Assembly (NCBI RefSeq): GCF_000482245.1
Contig: NZ_AWNH01000016.1
Span: forward strand, 1-51,878
Source: Leptolyngbya sp. Heron Island J
GTDB taxonomy: Bacteria > Cyanobacteriota > Cyanobacteriia > Phormidesmidales > Phormidesmidaceae
Direction of reading: 5' to 3'
DNA length: 51,878 nt
Position numbers and translations under genes: made by a program. A model generated the notes under the pieces. The model saw only the letters and a program-made list of their open reading frames with translations. It was not told where the DNA came from and did no database searches. Positions 39,531 to 48,267 of the stretch are shown here, one piece after another. Each line of letters starts with the position of its first letter. Positions within the stretch are counted from its first letter, which is position 1.

Positions 39531-41731
39531 ACATGCTCGATAACGAAGATCGTAGATGGCTGGGTGGGCAAACTGCACAGCTATTTCTCGCGCTTTTTCG
39601 AGCAGCTCCTAAACGAGCCATCATCCTCTACGGTGGAACGCTGATAGCGCTGTTGCTTTGGCTCGTCCCCATTCGCTACAAGGTGCGGCCCACACTCACG
39701 CTGTCTCTCACACTCACCGCAGCTGGCATCCTTGCTGCTACCCAAAGTGAGTTAGAGCGGTGGCAAAAACAGATAGAGGCAGCTGAGGCCGATACCGACT
39801 ACCAAACAGCACTCCACAGACAAGCAACCGAGGCAGTTCTGACCACACAGCAGTACGCAAACGTTACCGCTGCAAGGCTTAATGCCTCCCAGGTTCTGCC
39901 TGAGTATCTGATAGAACCAGACCTCCAAGACCCGAAGCTTACCCAGGCAGCTGAATTTGAAGAGTTTAAACGCATGATCGGAGCTTCTGACTCAGAAGAC
40001 TCTTCTGGACAACAAACAGCGCTCCTCAAAGGTGACACCGATGGCGATGGCGTTGTCGATATCCATCAGCAGGGCAAGTACCGCTTTTACACCCGCAGAA
40101 ATTCTCAAACAGGGCAAAAAGAACGCTGTGTAGACCTGACAGGACATACCCACTACGCAGGGCTTCCCATCATAGATTTAGCCTCAGAAATGGCGCGGGA
40201 GTCCCGTGGGTGTCTGGGGGTTGGTCCCACCGGCACGGGTAAATCGCAACTGCTTAAACAGGCGATCGCAGCTCAGTACCGTTGCGACAACACCACCGAC
40301 TTTACCGTCTTTGCCCACAAGTCAGCCAATACTACACGGGGTGAAAAGCTTGACTACTGTGGCTTAGAAGACTCAGATGACCTCTACTTACTCACCGCCT
40401 CGATGAGCGGTGGAGTTCTCGAAGATGCAGCCTACAGGCTTTACTGTCGGCTCAGAGCACTCCAGGGCATCATGGAGCAGGGCTCGAAGGTGCCCAGTGT
40501 CGTCGTTATCGACCAAATCAATCAGGGGCTGGTCGCGGCAAACAAAGCTGAACGATACGCCCTGCGAGATGATGACGGAGAAATACTTTTCCCATACCTG
40601 GAACAAACCTATAAAGATGACCTGGCCACCCTCCTTGTCGATGGCCGTGAGAAATGCGTTAAAGCCTGGGTGTTTGGTCATGCAAACACAAACGAAGCGC
40701 TCGGGCTTTCCCATCAAATCAAAGAGAATGTCTTCTATGTGGGCCTTGGCCGTGACGGTATCTATAGCGCTGTAACCAACCCCCTCAAAGATGATCGGTT
40801 TATCGCCGTACCCTCTGTCCGTAAGGCGTTGGTAGAAAAGCTGCAAGCCTACCTTAAAGCCCATGAGGAATACGGCAACCCGGTGAATGTCGTGCTGGCT
40901 ATAACAAACTGTGGCAGCCAAGGGTGGAGACTGGTGATCCTGCCACAACTTCCTGACCCTGACCCCATAGAGCTGGGTATCACCAATCCTCCCGCCAAAA
41001 CTCCCAGAGTAACGCCAAAGCCAGCGCAGTCAGCACCAAAACCACCGCCAGAAATTGAGTTGGTACGCGACCAGCTCGAAGTACAACTTGGCTCTGACCT
41101 GGGGCAGCACTACACCGCCGCCCAAAAAGAGACCGCAACTGCATTTATCCGCTGGATAAAACAGCGACGTCACGACTTCATCGACGCTCAAGGACTCCTC
41201 GATCCAGAGACGGTTTCCTATGGCTTTGATGGGGTAAAAAGCGTTGAAGAGATGGAACTGATCCTGCAACTCATCACTGAACTGGGCTACGGCTCCTTTG
41301 AGGAACACCCACATACAGGGCTGATAGCCTGGCGACTCAAAGGAGCAACCCCCATCAGTTCCTACCAATGGCTCATCAGAGAACCTACAGCTAAGATACC
41401 TCCTGATAAGCCCGAGGGAAACGAGATAACACCAGAATTAGCTCCCTTACCCGATGGGATACCCCCCGAAATCTTCAAAACCATCCTCTTTTATTTGGAC
41501 CAAAAACAGCCTGGAATCCTGCTTACTCCCAATGGCTTTCTAACAGGTTCCTACAAACTTATAGACAAAGACAGCCCAGAAAAAATCAACACAGCCCAGA
41601 TGCGAAAAGCACTCAAATATCTTGACTCCCTTGGCGTTGTATCCTTTCCCAATCTCGAAGACAAACAGTTTAGATTCCTCGGTTTCCCTGAAAAGCCTCA
41701 TACAAACCACCTCCCTGAGGATATCCCCTAA
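39509..41731 (+). CDS. P-loop ATPase with N-terminal membrane segment (FtsK/VirD4-like coupling-type)
   Basis: The 740-residue protein starts with one or two membrane helices (IILYGGTLIALLLWLVP, about 35-51). A coiled region follows, then an EF-hand-like DTDGDGVVDI near 175. The ATPase core has Walker A GPTGTGKSQ near 240 and Walker B SVVVIDQIN near 333. A conserved VFGHANTNEALGL after it looks like a sensor segment. The last 250 residues are helical with a proline-rich linker and a winged-helix-like end. This is the general shape of DNA-translocating or conjugation-coupling ATPases, but I cannot name the family. The start at 39509 could instead be the ATG at 39533. Confidence 0.75.
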   Translation: MVRILQLNMLDNEDRRWLGGQTAQLFLALFRAAPKRAIILYGGTLIALLLWLVPIRYKVRPTLTLSLTLTAAGILAATQSELERWQKQIEAAEADTDYQTALHRQATEAVLTTQQYANVTAARLNASQVLPEYLIEPDLQDPKLTQAAEFEEFKRMIGASDSEDSSGQQTALLKGDTDGDGVVDIHQQGKYRFYTRRNSQTGQKERCVDLTGHTHYAGLPIIDLASEMARESRGCLGVGPTGTGKSQLLKQAIAAQYRCDNTTDFTVFAHKSANTTRGEKLDYCGLEDSDDLYLLTASMSGGVLEDAAYRLYCRLRALQGIMEQGSKVPSVVVIDQINQGLVAANKAERYALRDDDGEILFPYLEQTYKDDLATLLVDGREKCVKAWVFGHANTNEALGLSHQIKENVFYVGLGRDGIYSAVTNPLKDDRFIAVPSVRKALVEKLQAYLKAHEEYGNPVNVVLAITNCGSQGWRLVILPQLPDPDPIELGITNPPAKTPRVTPKPAQSAPKPPPEIELVRDQLEVQLGSDLGQHYTAAQKETATAFIRWIKQRRHDFIDAQGLLDPETVSYGFDGVKSVEEMELILQLITELGYGSFEEHPHTGLIAWRLKGATPISSYQWLIREPTAKIPPDKPEGNEITPELAPLPDGIPPEIFKTILFYLDQKQPGILLTPNGFLTGSYKLIDKDSPEKINTAQMRKALKYLDSLGVVSFPNLEDKQFRFLGFPEKPHTNHLPEDIP

Positions 41732-41757
41732 ATAGGTACAAATGCGTCCCCCAGAAC

Positions 41758-41880
41758 CTCATATCCATCTATGAGTTTTCGCTATGAGCTATACCCCAAA
41801 AGCGATACACGCCATGAGGTTTGCATGATCCGCAGAACACGTATGAGGTATTTCTCATAAGCGTATGAGGCAACTATGAG
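41758..41880. repeat. ATGAG repeat array, candidate centromere (parC) of the ParM-type system
   Basis: The pentamer ATGAG/CTCAT occurs about eight times in 123 bases (41758, 41771, 41784, 41814, 41843, 41854, 41864, 41876). Several have the longer form TATGAGG, in both orientations. It lies in the gap between the ATPase gene and the ParM-like gene, exactly where R1-like systems carry their iterated centromere with overlapping promoter. Confidence 0.55.
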
Positions 41881-42182
41881 AAGCAGAGAAAACAAATTCA
41901 AGTGATATCGAAAAACGTAGTTAAAACTCCCAAAAACAACTCGATAGCGACTCAAAAACTAATGCCCAAATCTCTTTTCCCCTAGCATCCAATCCTAAAA
42001 CTCAGTCCTCAGAGCCGTTCAGATAACTCGTAGACCACCCTCTCATCAAAACAGTGAAGAAACAACCTGACTTCTTGTTGCCTTATTTATGCCTCACAGA
42101 GAGACCGCCTTAAGGATGCCTCATCTCTGCCTTAACAACCTTCGCAACATTGATGTACCCCTATCCTGTTGGAACTACTGCA

Positions 42183-43172
42183 ATGACTTCCTTTCGACGC
42201 CACAACATCCAGGGCATCATTGACCTTGGCAATGCCGACATCAAGTTTCTCTACCGCATCGGTGATGACTCAGACGACTGGCACAGACACAAGTTTGAAT
42301 CTGTTGTCTCAACCAGCCCCCTGGTCAATAACCATCCAGCACGAGTACTCCTGGGTGAACAGTCGTATCTGATCGGTGAAGAAGCAACCGCTGTACAGTG
42401 CGATCGCACCGGCAAGACCGACAGCGGCAAGGTCTTAAATGCGCTGCCATTAACCATCCATGCCCTGATCAAAGCGGCTGGTATGGGGAAACCACTTTCA
42501 GCAGATCTGATATTTACATGCCCTAGCGTGAAAGCCTACGGCGCAGACATCCAGGCAAAGCTGGTGGGTGAACACAACGTCACCCTACCTCCCGACGATG
42601 CCGCCCTCATCGATGAGCAAAAACAGACCATCCGAATCGACTCAGCCATACCACAGCTGGAAGGCTATCAAGCCTATAGACTGGTCAAGTCTGAGTGCCC
42701 AAACGGGGCAGTCATGGTGGATATCGGCAGTCGCACCATCCTGGTCACCGTTGTTGATGCCCAGGGCCGCATCCTCAACCGCTTTGCCAAAGACGATTGT
42801 GGCTGTCACCGCATTGCCGAGCGAGTCTATCAGTCAGAGTGTCTCATTGGGCTCAAGGGGATGAACCAACGCCTCCCCAATGCAGAGCAGGTAATGGCGT
42901 TTCTGCTCGATACCACAACGAAAAAATCCCTCCGCAAGCAGCAAGCAACACGCATAGGACCCCACGTCCTTGCCTGTGTGCAGGATGCTCAAACCTTTGT
43001 CAGACAATACGGAGATAAGCCGGTCTATCTGATGGGTGGCGGCTCCATGCTGCCAGGAATGGTAGACGCCTTTAGCAACAGCCAGCAAAAAGCCCAGACC
43101 ATGCCAGAAGCCACCTGGGCCACCTTGATTGGGCTATCGACCGTCGCTGACAGACTTTTTACCCAGAACTAA
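42183..43172 (+). CDS. parM: ParM/StbA-like actin-family plasmid segregation ATPase
   Basis: ATG at 42183 (MTSFRRHNIQG) is chosen over earlier starts lacking an SD. The 329-residue product has the actin-like ATPase motifs: phosphate 1 IIDLGNADIKF near 12-22, phosphate 2 VMVDIGSRTILV near 177, and adenosine motif YLMGGGSMLPGM near 283. This pattern fits the StbA/ParM and the cyanobacterial/archaeal-type ParM-like plasmid proteins, which form filaments that push sister plasmids apart (known). A small partner gene follows by three bases and a repeat array precedes it, which supports a segregation operon. Confidence 0.8.
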   Translation: MTSFRRHNIQGIIDLGNADIKFLYRIGDDSDDWHRHKFESVVSTSPLVNNHPARVLLGEQSYLIGEEATAVQCDRTGKTDSGKVLNALPLTIHALIKAAGMGKPLSADLIFTCPSVKAYGADIQAKLVGEHNVTLPPDDAALIDEQKQTIRIDSAIPQLEGYQAYRLVKSECPNGAVMVDIGSRTILVTVVDAQGRILNRFAKDDCGCHRIAERVYQSECLIGLKGMNQRLPNAEQVMAFLLDTTTKKSLRKQQATRIGPHVLACVQDAQTFVRQYGDKPVYLMGGGSMLPGMVDAFSNSQQKAQTMPEATWATLIGLSTVADRLFTQN

Positions 43173-43175
43173 CCC

Positions 43176-43520
43176 ATGGGCGATCGCAAACAGATCCGAG
43201 TGTATGTCGATGTAGACCAGTGGACTGCGCTCAAGCCTGACACCCCAGAAACCGATACCGACACACTCAAACGACTCCTGGCTGAGCTGGAGCAACTGCG
43301 GAGTTTAGTTGGTCAGTTAGCCGACCAGGACGTAGTACAACTCAGCACCATGGTGGCAACTCTCTCGGATATTCACTCCAACCCGCTGATCGCCCTCGGC
43401 ATGTGTCTTGAAAGGTACCGACAAATCGAGTTACAGCCAGTGCCTCAGTCTAGTGGCAACAAATCCCTATCCGCCATAGCCACCCCTGATGACTTTGTCG
43501 ATAACTCAAGGGAGTTCTAA
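43176..43520 (+). CDS. Probable ParR/StbB-like adaptor
   Basis: The 114-residue protein begins MGDRKQIRVYVDVDQWTALK, a short strand-helix start of ribbon-helix-helix type, followed by a helical region (LKRLLAELEQLRSLVGQL) and a disordered acidic C-terminus (SGNKSLSAIATPDDFVDNSR). In R1-like systems the gene after ParM binds the centromere and caps the filament (known). It is three bases from the ParM stop and so coupled. Assignment rests on position and size. Confidence 0.55.
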   Translation: MGDRKQIRVYVDVDQWTALKPDTPETDTDTLKRLLAELEQLRSLVGQLADQDVVQLSTMVATLSDIHSNPLIALGMCLERYRQIELQPVPQSSGNKSLSAIATPDDFVDNSREF

Positions 43521-43908
43521 TAAAGCAGCCATGTCCAGACGATATGCAGTGATCGACAATTACGTTTTGTGTCAATTCCGCACACCTCACAGAAAATCGC
43601 TGGGAATTTCCCCCTCAAATCAGCGATCTCAGGCGAGGCGTTGTAAGATCTTGGGCATCACGAAAGGAGGAGTATCTATGAACTAACAATGTACAGACAC
43701 TAAAAAAACCTTCTGAACTTTGGCGAGGACGAAGGCTTTCTAGTTATTTAATTTATCCACCAGATGCGACGTTCTAATTCGGCGGGAACCAGTTAAAACG
43801 TTGACAGGGTTTTCATGTGCAATTTTAGCGGGAATTAGACATTCCTGCAACTCATTGCGTAGTCCCTTTCTGTCTGGTGGTTTTGCCCCCTTACTAACCA
43901 CCCAACTA
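43521..43908. other. Non-coding interval upstream of the primase, with repeats
   Basis: Contents: an orphan ribosome site (AGGAGGAGTATCT) in front of ATG AAC TAA at 43678-43686, and a repeat pair at 43773-43839. The pair consists of inverted TCTAATTC/GAATTAGA arms, each beside a direct repeat GCGGGAA, with TTGACA at 43801 between them. The primase lies immediately downstream, so this is a candidate origin or promoter/operator. Confidence 0.4.
43773..43839. promoter_or_regulatory. GCGGGAA/TCTAATTC repeat pair around a candidate -35 element
   Basis: TCTAATTC (43773-43780) pairs with GAATTAGA (43832-43839). GCGGGAA occurs at 43782-43788 and 43828-43834 in the same orientation. TTGACA at 43801 sits between them. 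The arrangement fits an autoregulated promoter or a short iteron site; no convincing -10 was found. Confidence 0.35.
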
Positions 43909-45543
43909 ATGGCAGTTGCATCCACTTTGCAGCGGCCCACATTTGTTAAGGAACTCGACGATAAATTCCTGGCACTGTGGCCGCACCGCTTTGACTACAT
44001 CTTTTCTCCTCACCCTGACCCTGGGACCAAACCCCAGTGGCAAACAGAGACCAGACATCCGCTCTCAGACAGACTGATCAACCAGGGCACCTATCTCTAC
44101 GGGGTAAGGTTTGGGTCTGTCACCCAGTACGCCATGCTCGATATCGACTCGGGCAGCCCCTACCATCCAAGACGCGATCCGTTAGCGATCGGACGCATGT
44201 GTGAAGCACTCGAACCGTTGGAACTTTTCCAACATCTGATACTGACAAGTTCAGACAGCAGTGGTCTCCACATCTACTTCCCATTTGAAACACCGCTCCC
44301 TTCCTGGAAAGTAGGCCTTGCAATCACAACGCTGCTTGAGAACAAAGGCTTCAAAGTGATGCCTGGATGGTTAGAGGTCTTCCCCAATGCAAAAGCTTAC
44401 AATCCAGCAGGAGATAGTCTCTACAACGGGCACCGACTACCGCTTCAGCAGGGGAGTTATCTACTCAATGCTGACATGGAACCAATAGAGAGTAGTAGCT
44501 TCCATTTCCTCAATAACTGGGAAACGGCTACAGCCCACAACGACATCATCAGCGAAACTCTAGAACTTGTCATTGAACAGGCCCAACGGAAAATCTACCG
44601 GGTCTCCCACAAAGCCGAGAAATTCCTCAATGATTTAAATACAGAAATTGCCGTTGGTTGGACCGGCCACGGACAAACCAACCGGCTCCTGGGACGAGTC
44701 ACCATGCGGGCCTACATTTTCGGACACATCCTCGGAGCATCAGAACCTCTCACGGGTGATGCACTCATAGGACATGTCATGCAAACAGCTCAGAGCCTTC
44801 CAGGGTTCACGCTGTGGTGTCGCCATCACAATGATCTCGAAGCCAAAGTGAAAGAGTGGGTGAGGTGTATTGAAGCAAGCCACTATTTTCCATATGGCTC
44901 AGACAAACTCCCGATAGACACTGCACCAGCAGGACCATCATGGAATGAAAGACAACAAGCAGAGGTGAGAGAACGCATCGCCAAAGCAGTTAAGGACTTG
45001 CAATTCACAAACAACTGGCCAGACGGAATTACAGCACGGTTTGACAGACTCACCGATCAAGGGATTAGTGGAAGTTCACTTTACAAACACAAAAATCTCT
45101 GGCATCCACGCTTTATGGTGACTACAGCTGAGGAAACCGGAGCAGATATCCCCCCAAACCCCCCTGGTTCTCAAAGGGAGGCGTTGGGGTTTCTGTCCCC
45201 AACGCACTCCTCACAAGCTTATTGTGAAAATGGATGTAACCCATTACAGGACAACCGTTTAACTGCAATAGAAACAGATAAAAAAGATGGTGCAGGGTGT
45301 AATAATACTCCGGCACCTGTAAGCCCCGTCCCACCACAGGTACGGCAACAGATACAACAGGCAATAGCCACTGCTCAAACAGAAAGAAAAGTGCAGCAGC
45401 GCTCATACATTGACGACTATCTCGACCAGCTTCAGCTCAACTTTGAGACTGAAACAGCTCGATGGACAAATTCTGAAGATCCGATCTTTGAAGCGGAGGC
45501 GAAATTACGACAAAAACCAAAGGGAAAGGATGTTGAACGCTGA
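43909..45543 (+). CDS. Archaeo-eukaryotic-type primase (replication protein)
   Basis: ATG at 43909 starts MAVASTLQRPTFVKELDDKF; the open frame reaches further upstream but without conserved sequence. The 544-residue protein has the AEP catalytic signatures: a D-x-D in AMLDIDSGSPYHPRRD near 78, S-G-L-H in SSDSSGLHIYF near 120 and the conserved LEVFPNAKAYNP near 157. A helical middle region follows, with HTH-like DRLTDQGISGSSLYKHKNL about residue 370 and a polar tail. In plasmids such proteins prime or initiate replication (known for the superfamily). It stands after the segregation operon and before the toxin-like genes, forming the replicative core of this region. Confidence 0.75.
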   Translation: MAVASTLQRPTFVKELDDKFLALWPHRFDYIFSPHPDPGTKPQWQTETRHPLSDRLINQGTYLYGVRFGSVTQYAMLDIDSGSPYHPRRDPLAIGRMCEALEPLELFQHLILTSSDSSGLHIYFPFETPLPSWKVGLAITTLLENKGFKVMPGWLEVFPNAKAYNPAGDSLYNGHRLPLQQGSYLLNADMEPIESSSFHFLNNWETATAHNDIISETLELVIEQAQRKIYRVSHKAEKFLNDLNTEIAVGWTGHGQTNRLLGRVTMRAYIFGHILGASEPLTGDALIGHVMQTAQSLPGFTLWCRHHNDLEAKVKEWVRCIEASHYFPYGSDKLPIDTAPAGPSWNERQQAEVRERIAKAVKDLQFTNNWPDGITARFDRLTDQGISGSSLYKHKNLWHPRFMVTTAEETGADIPPNPPGSQREALGFLSPTHSSQAYCENGCNPLQDNRLTAIETDKKDGAGCNNTPAPVSPVPPQVRQQIQQAIATAQTERKVQQRSYIDDYLDQLQLNFETETARWTNSEDPIFEAEAKLRQKPKGKDVER

Positions 45544-45628
45544 CGAGATATTTCACTACAAGACAACCTACAACATTTATGGGTCTGATGCCCAGCAGGG
45601 CGGGGAGGTGATACGGTTACGGCTATGA
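45530..45628 (+). CDS. Small protein preceding the zeta-like toxin (candidate antitoxin)
   Basis: ATG at 45530 lies inside the primase end and gives 32 residues ([20 protein letters not shown], then [12 protein letters not shown]). Its stop overlaps the zeta-like ATG (ATGA), and GGGGAGG in its end is the likely ribosome site of that gene. It is too short to call firmly; it may be a leader ORF for coupling. Confidence 0.4.
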   Translation: MLNADEIFHYKTTYNIYGSDAQQGGEVIRLRL

Positions 45629-46206
45629 CAAATCAACCTACATGCTGGATTATTGCCGGTCCCAATGGAGCTGGTAAAACCACCTTTGCTCTGGAGTACT
45701 TACCCGAAGTGGCAAACTGCCAGCACTTTATCAATGCTGATTTAATAGCAGCTGGGTTAGCGCCCTTGGCTCCTGAGTCTCAGCTGTTAGCAGCCAGTCG
45801 CATCTTTCTGACCGAAATCAAAGTGTGGGTAGCTGCCCGTCAGAACTTTGCCTTTGAAACTACGCTGGCAGGGCGCACGTATCTGAGGCTAATCCAGCAG
45901 CTGCGCTCGGATGGATGGCGGGTGGAGTTAATCTATCTGGCGCTGCCCAATGTGGCGATGTCACGGATGCGGGTGGCAGAGAGAGTAGCCCACGGTGGAC
46001 ACAATATTCCACTTGAGGATATTGAACGGCGGTTTCCGCGCAGCTTAAGTAACTTGCTCGTTGAATTTGGAAGCATCACAGATCGAACCCGATGCTTTAT
46101 GAATTCTGGAGAAGTCCCCGAGCTCATCTTCGTTCAGCAAGATAGTGAGCGCACAATTGTAAATGCCGGGTTGTTTAATATATTGAGACAGGGAGCAGGA
46201 TTATGA
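45625..46206 (+). CDS. Zeta-toxin-like P-loop kinase
   Basis: The 193-residue protein has Walker [12 protein letters not shown] at about 11-21 and an aspartate/asparagine-rich [11 protein letters not shown] that would bind the sugar-nucleotide substrate. [13 protein letters not shown] contains the base-like ETT, and [16 protein letters not shown] is an arginine-rich lid. This fits the zeta/AAA_33 family, kinases that phosphorylate UDP-N-acetylglucosamine precursors and poison cell-wall synthesis (known for zeta toxins). It overlaps both neighbours by four bases, so the three are one translational unit. Confidence 0.85.
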   Translation: MTNQPTCWIIAGPNGAGKTTFALEYLPEVANCQHFINADLIAAGLAPLAPESQLLAASRIFLTEIKVWVAARQNFAFETTLAGRTYLRLIQQLRSDGWRVELIYLALPNVAMSRMRVAERVAHGGHNIPLEDIERRFPRSLSNLLVEFGSITDRTRCFMNSGEVPELIFVQQDSERTIVNAGLFNILRQGAGL

Positions 46207-46382
46207 CGATGGTTTCAGACGATACGCTTCAAATTTTGGAAATGCTCAAAAAGGTTGCGACCAAAACGCTTGAGAAGAAGCGGCGGCTCGGCCAGTATGC
46301 AGTGATATGGCGCGATGGCAAAGCTATTGCAGTAGGGGAGGATGCACCGCAGGAATCTGACACTGGCCATTCCTACAATTAA
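46203..46382 (+). CDS. Small partner of the zeta-like kinase (candidate antitoxin)
   Basis: A 59-residue frame starts [17 protein letters not shown] and continues [20 protein letters not shown], then GEDAP. The start ATG overlaps the zeta stop (ATGA). The [15 protein letters not shown] segment recurs in proteins found beside zeta-like genes in other bacteria (recalled). It is a better antitoxin candidate than the 32-residue ORF upstream, but this is not tested. Confidence 0.6.
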   Translation: MTMVSDDTLQILEMLKKVATKTLEKKRRLGQYAVIWRDGKAIAVGEDAPQESDTGHSYN

Positions 46383-46585
46383 TCACCGGAGCCTTATTCC
46401 TTGGACCAGAAAGGGCATCAATGAGAAAGCCTACGGCTTTAAATTCTGTGAGCCTTATTTTGACTACATCGATGGCTAGTAATATTCTGAAGTTCTTGAT
46501 TTTCAGAGAGGAGTAGTTGCGTCGCGCTGACAAACACTCGAGAAAACAAGTGTCTATAAAATTCGTATTCAGAAAGGAGAGTATA

Positions 46586-47719
46586 TCAACCGTAAGTGAA
46601 GTCTAGCCCCCGAGCATTCAAGTAGTTCTGTTCGCTCACTTGACTCCATGCTTTCAAGAGCTGGCGCGCCGATAGGAAAGAATCAATGGTTTGCTGCATC
46701 ATTTCATTACCGTTTGAGCGCATGTCAGCAATCACTTCGCCAGAGGCATTGCCCAGAGCAGTCAGCACATCAGGTGGCAACTGACGCACCTGGACCTGGT
46801 GCTGATTCACTAACGTATTGAGTGCTTGAGCATTCCCAAAGTTTGCCTCGGCCAAGCCTTGCTCGTACTCAGCCTGAGCGGCGATCTCAATGATTTGCTG
46901 CAAATCAGTTGGCAATGCCTCATATTGGGCTCGATTAACCACTAGTTCTACCAACCCAGAGGGTTGGTTGTAGGACGGGAAATAATAATAGGGAGCACCT
47001 AGAACATGTAATCCGTATTGCATATCAACCAGCGGACCGCCCAGTTCAAAGCCGTCGAGTTCGCCTGCTTGAAAAGCCTGACCAATCTCTGTTCTACCCA
47101 TCGTCGTCGCGGCAGCCCCTAATTTAGACATGACATCCATCGCGACTCCCGTTGTGCGAAATCGCAGACCTTGTAAATCACTCAAACTATTAATTTCATT
47201 GCTAAACCAGCCGAATGACTGAGCGCCCAGAGATCCCGCTGGAAAGGCTTTCACTCCAAAGGGAGCGTAGGCTTCATCCCAAAGTTCTTGGCCACCTAGA
47301 TAGTACAGCCACGCACTCATCTCTTTCTGCGTAAACCCATAGGGCAGCACCATGAACACCTCTAGTACAGGAGATTGGGCGCGCCAATCATAAGAGAGGC
47401 TGCGACTCATCTCAATGGTGCCGTCACTGACTGCAGTTTTCGTTTCTGGAAAGGGAACTACTTCATCAGGAGGAAGTACGTCGATAATTAATCGTCCAGC
47501 ACTCATCACGGCAATACGATCTGCCAGTCGTCGAGCAGCTACCAGTTGGCCAGGAAATTGATCGTCCCATCGGGAAACCATTCGCCAGCGAAACTCAGCT
47601 GATTGAGCATTGGCGCTTTTAGGCGTGTAAGAATGGCTAAGAGTCATGGCCGTTAGCGTGGAAGCTGTGATCGCCCCTTTCAATAGATGACGACGCTTCA
47701 TCAAATGCTGATAACCCAT
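46586..47719 (-). CDS. TRAP-type substrate-binding protein (DctP family), orphan
   Basis: ATG at 47719 (MGYQHLMKRRHLLKG) follows GAGGAG, with KRRHLLKGAITAS giving a Tat-type leader. The roughly 377-residue product has the DctP pattern: FRWRMVSRWDDQFPGQLVAARR near the start of the mature part, LSYDWRAQSPVLEVFMVLPYG, the hinge GLRFRTTGVAMDVMSKLGA, and PTDLQQIIEIAAQAEYE at the end. It would bind an organic acid or similar ligand in the periplasm. No DctQ or DctM membrane gene lies in the window, so transport must use partners elsewhere or it serves as a sensor. Confidence 0.85.
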   Translation of the reverse strand: MGYQHLMKRRHLLKGAITASTLTAMTLSHSYTPKSANAQSAEFRWRMVSRWDDQFPGQLVAARRLADRIAVMSAGRLIIDVLPPDEVVPFPETKTAVSDGTIEMSRSLSYDWRAQSPVLEVFMVLPYGFTQKEMSAWLYYLGGQELWDEAYAPFGVKAFPAGSLGAQSFGWFSNEINSLSDLQGLRFRTTGVAMDVMSKLGAAATTMGRTEIGQAFQAGELDGFELGGPLVDMQYGLHVLGAPYYYFPSYNQPSGLVELVVNRAQYEALPTDLQQIIEIAAQAEYEQGLAEANFGNAQALNTLVNQHQVQVRQLPPDVLTALGNASGEVIADMRSNGNEMMQQTIDSFLSARQLLKAWSQVSEQNYLNARGLDFTYG

Positions 47720-47796
47720 TTCTTTCTCCTCACTACGAAATTTAGATAGCAAAATTGGCAAGACCGGAGGTTACTGGTCTCTTAAGGGGGTGAACA

Positions 47797-48159
47797 ATGT
47801 CAATCGATGGAATTAGCTGGATGCCTCAGCGTTGGGGTGATACACTTCGGGCGAACAGGGACCGCGCCCCAGGCAATTGCAATAGGCTGTTTGCGATACT
47901 TGCCGTTGTAGAGCAGCCTCTAACAATGGCTTGGCAACGTGAAGTCAGTTTCTGGAAACGGTACGTGGCAGCCGTGGCAGCTACTGTCATCACTCACCTG
48001 ATAATTTGGCTGAGCCGGATTGAAAGAGCAATACTGCCAGCTGCCACTGAGCTTCTATTTGATAAAGACGATGCTCGGAGCCTCCGGGGAGTAACAGCTT
48101 TCCATCAAAATCAGCATCTTGTCTGGCAAGGGTTGCCCAGCTTCAATCTGGCTCGGTAG
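47797..48159 (+). CDS. Short open reading frame of unknown significance
   Basis: A 120-codon frame starts MSIDGISWMPQRWGDTLRAN and contains one possible helix (YVAAVAATVITHLIIWLSR). The rest has no recognised motif. It lies between a divergent TRAP binding protein and a LysR gene, where a small regulated gene might occur, but composition gives no strong sign of coding. Confidence 0.3.
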   Translation: MSIDGISWMPQRWGDTLRANRDRAPGNCNRLFAILAVVEQPLTMAWQREVSFWKRYVAAVAATVITHLIIWLSRIERAILPAATELLFDKDDARSLRGVTAFHQNQHLVWQGLPSFNLAR

Positions 48160-48267
48160 CTATGTGTTCAGGGGGGATGGCCCACGTCTTCTACCATAGG
48201 AGCAATGACTAATGCTGTCCAATGCCTGTTTTATGGGCAATTAATGCCTTGAGCGTATTAATCAATC

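Noticed and set aside
43489-43686. 65-codon frame at the ParR-like end, leading to GVSMN
   Set aside because: It overlaps the supported gene and the ribosome site at its end serves the short ATG AAC TAA frame; no family match was recognised.
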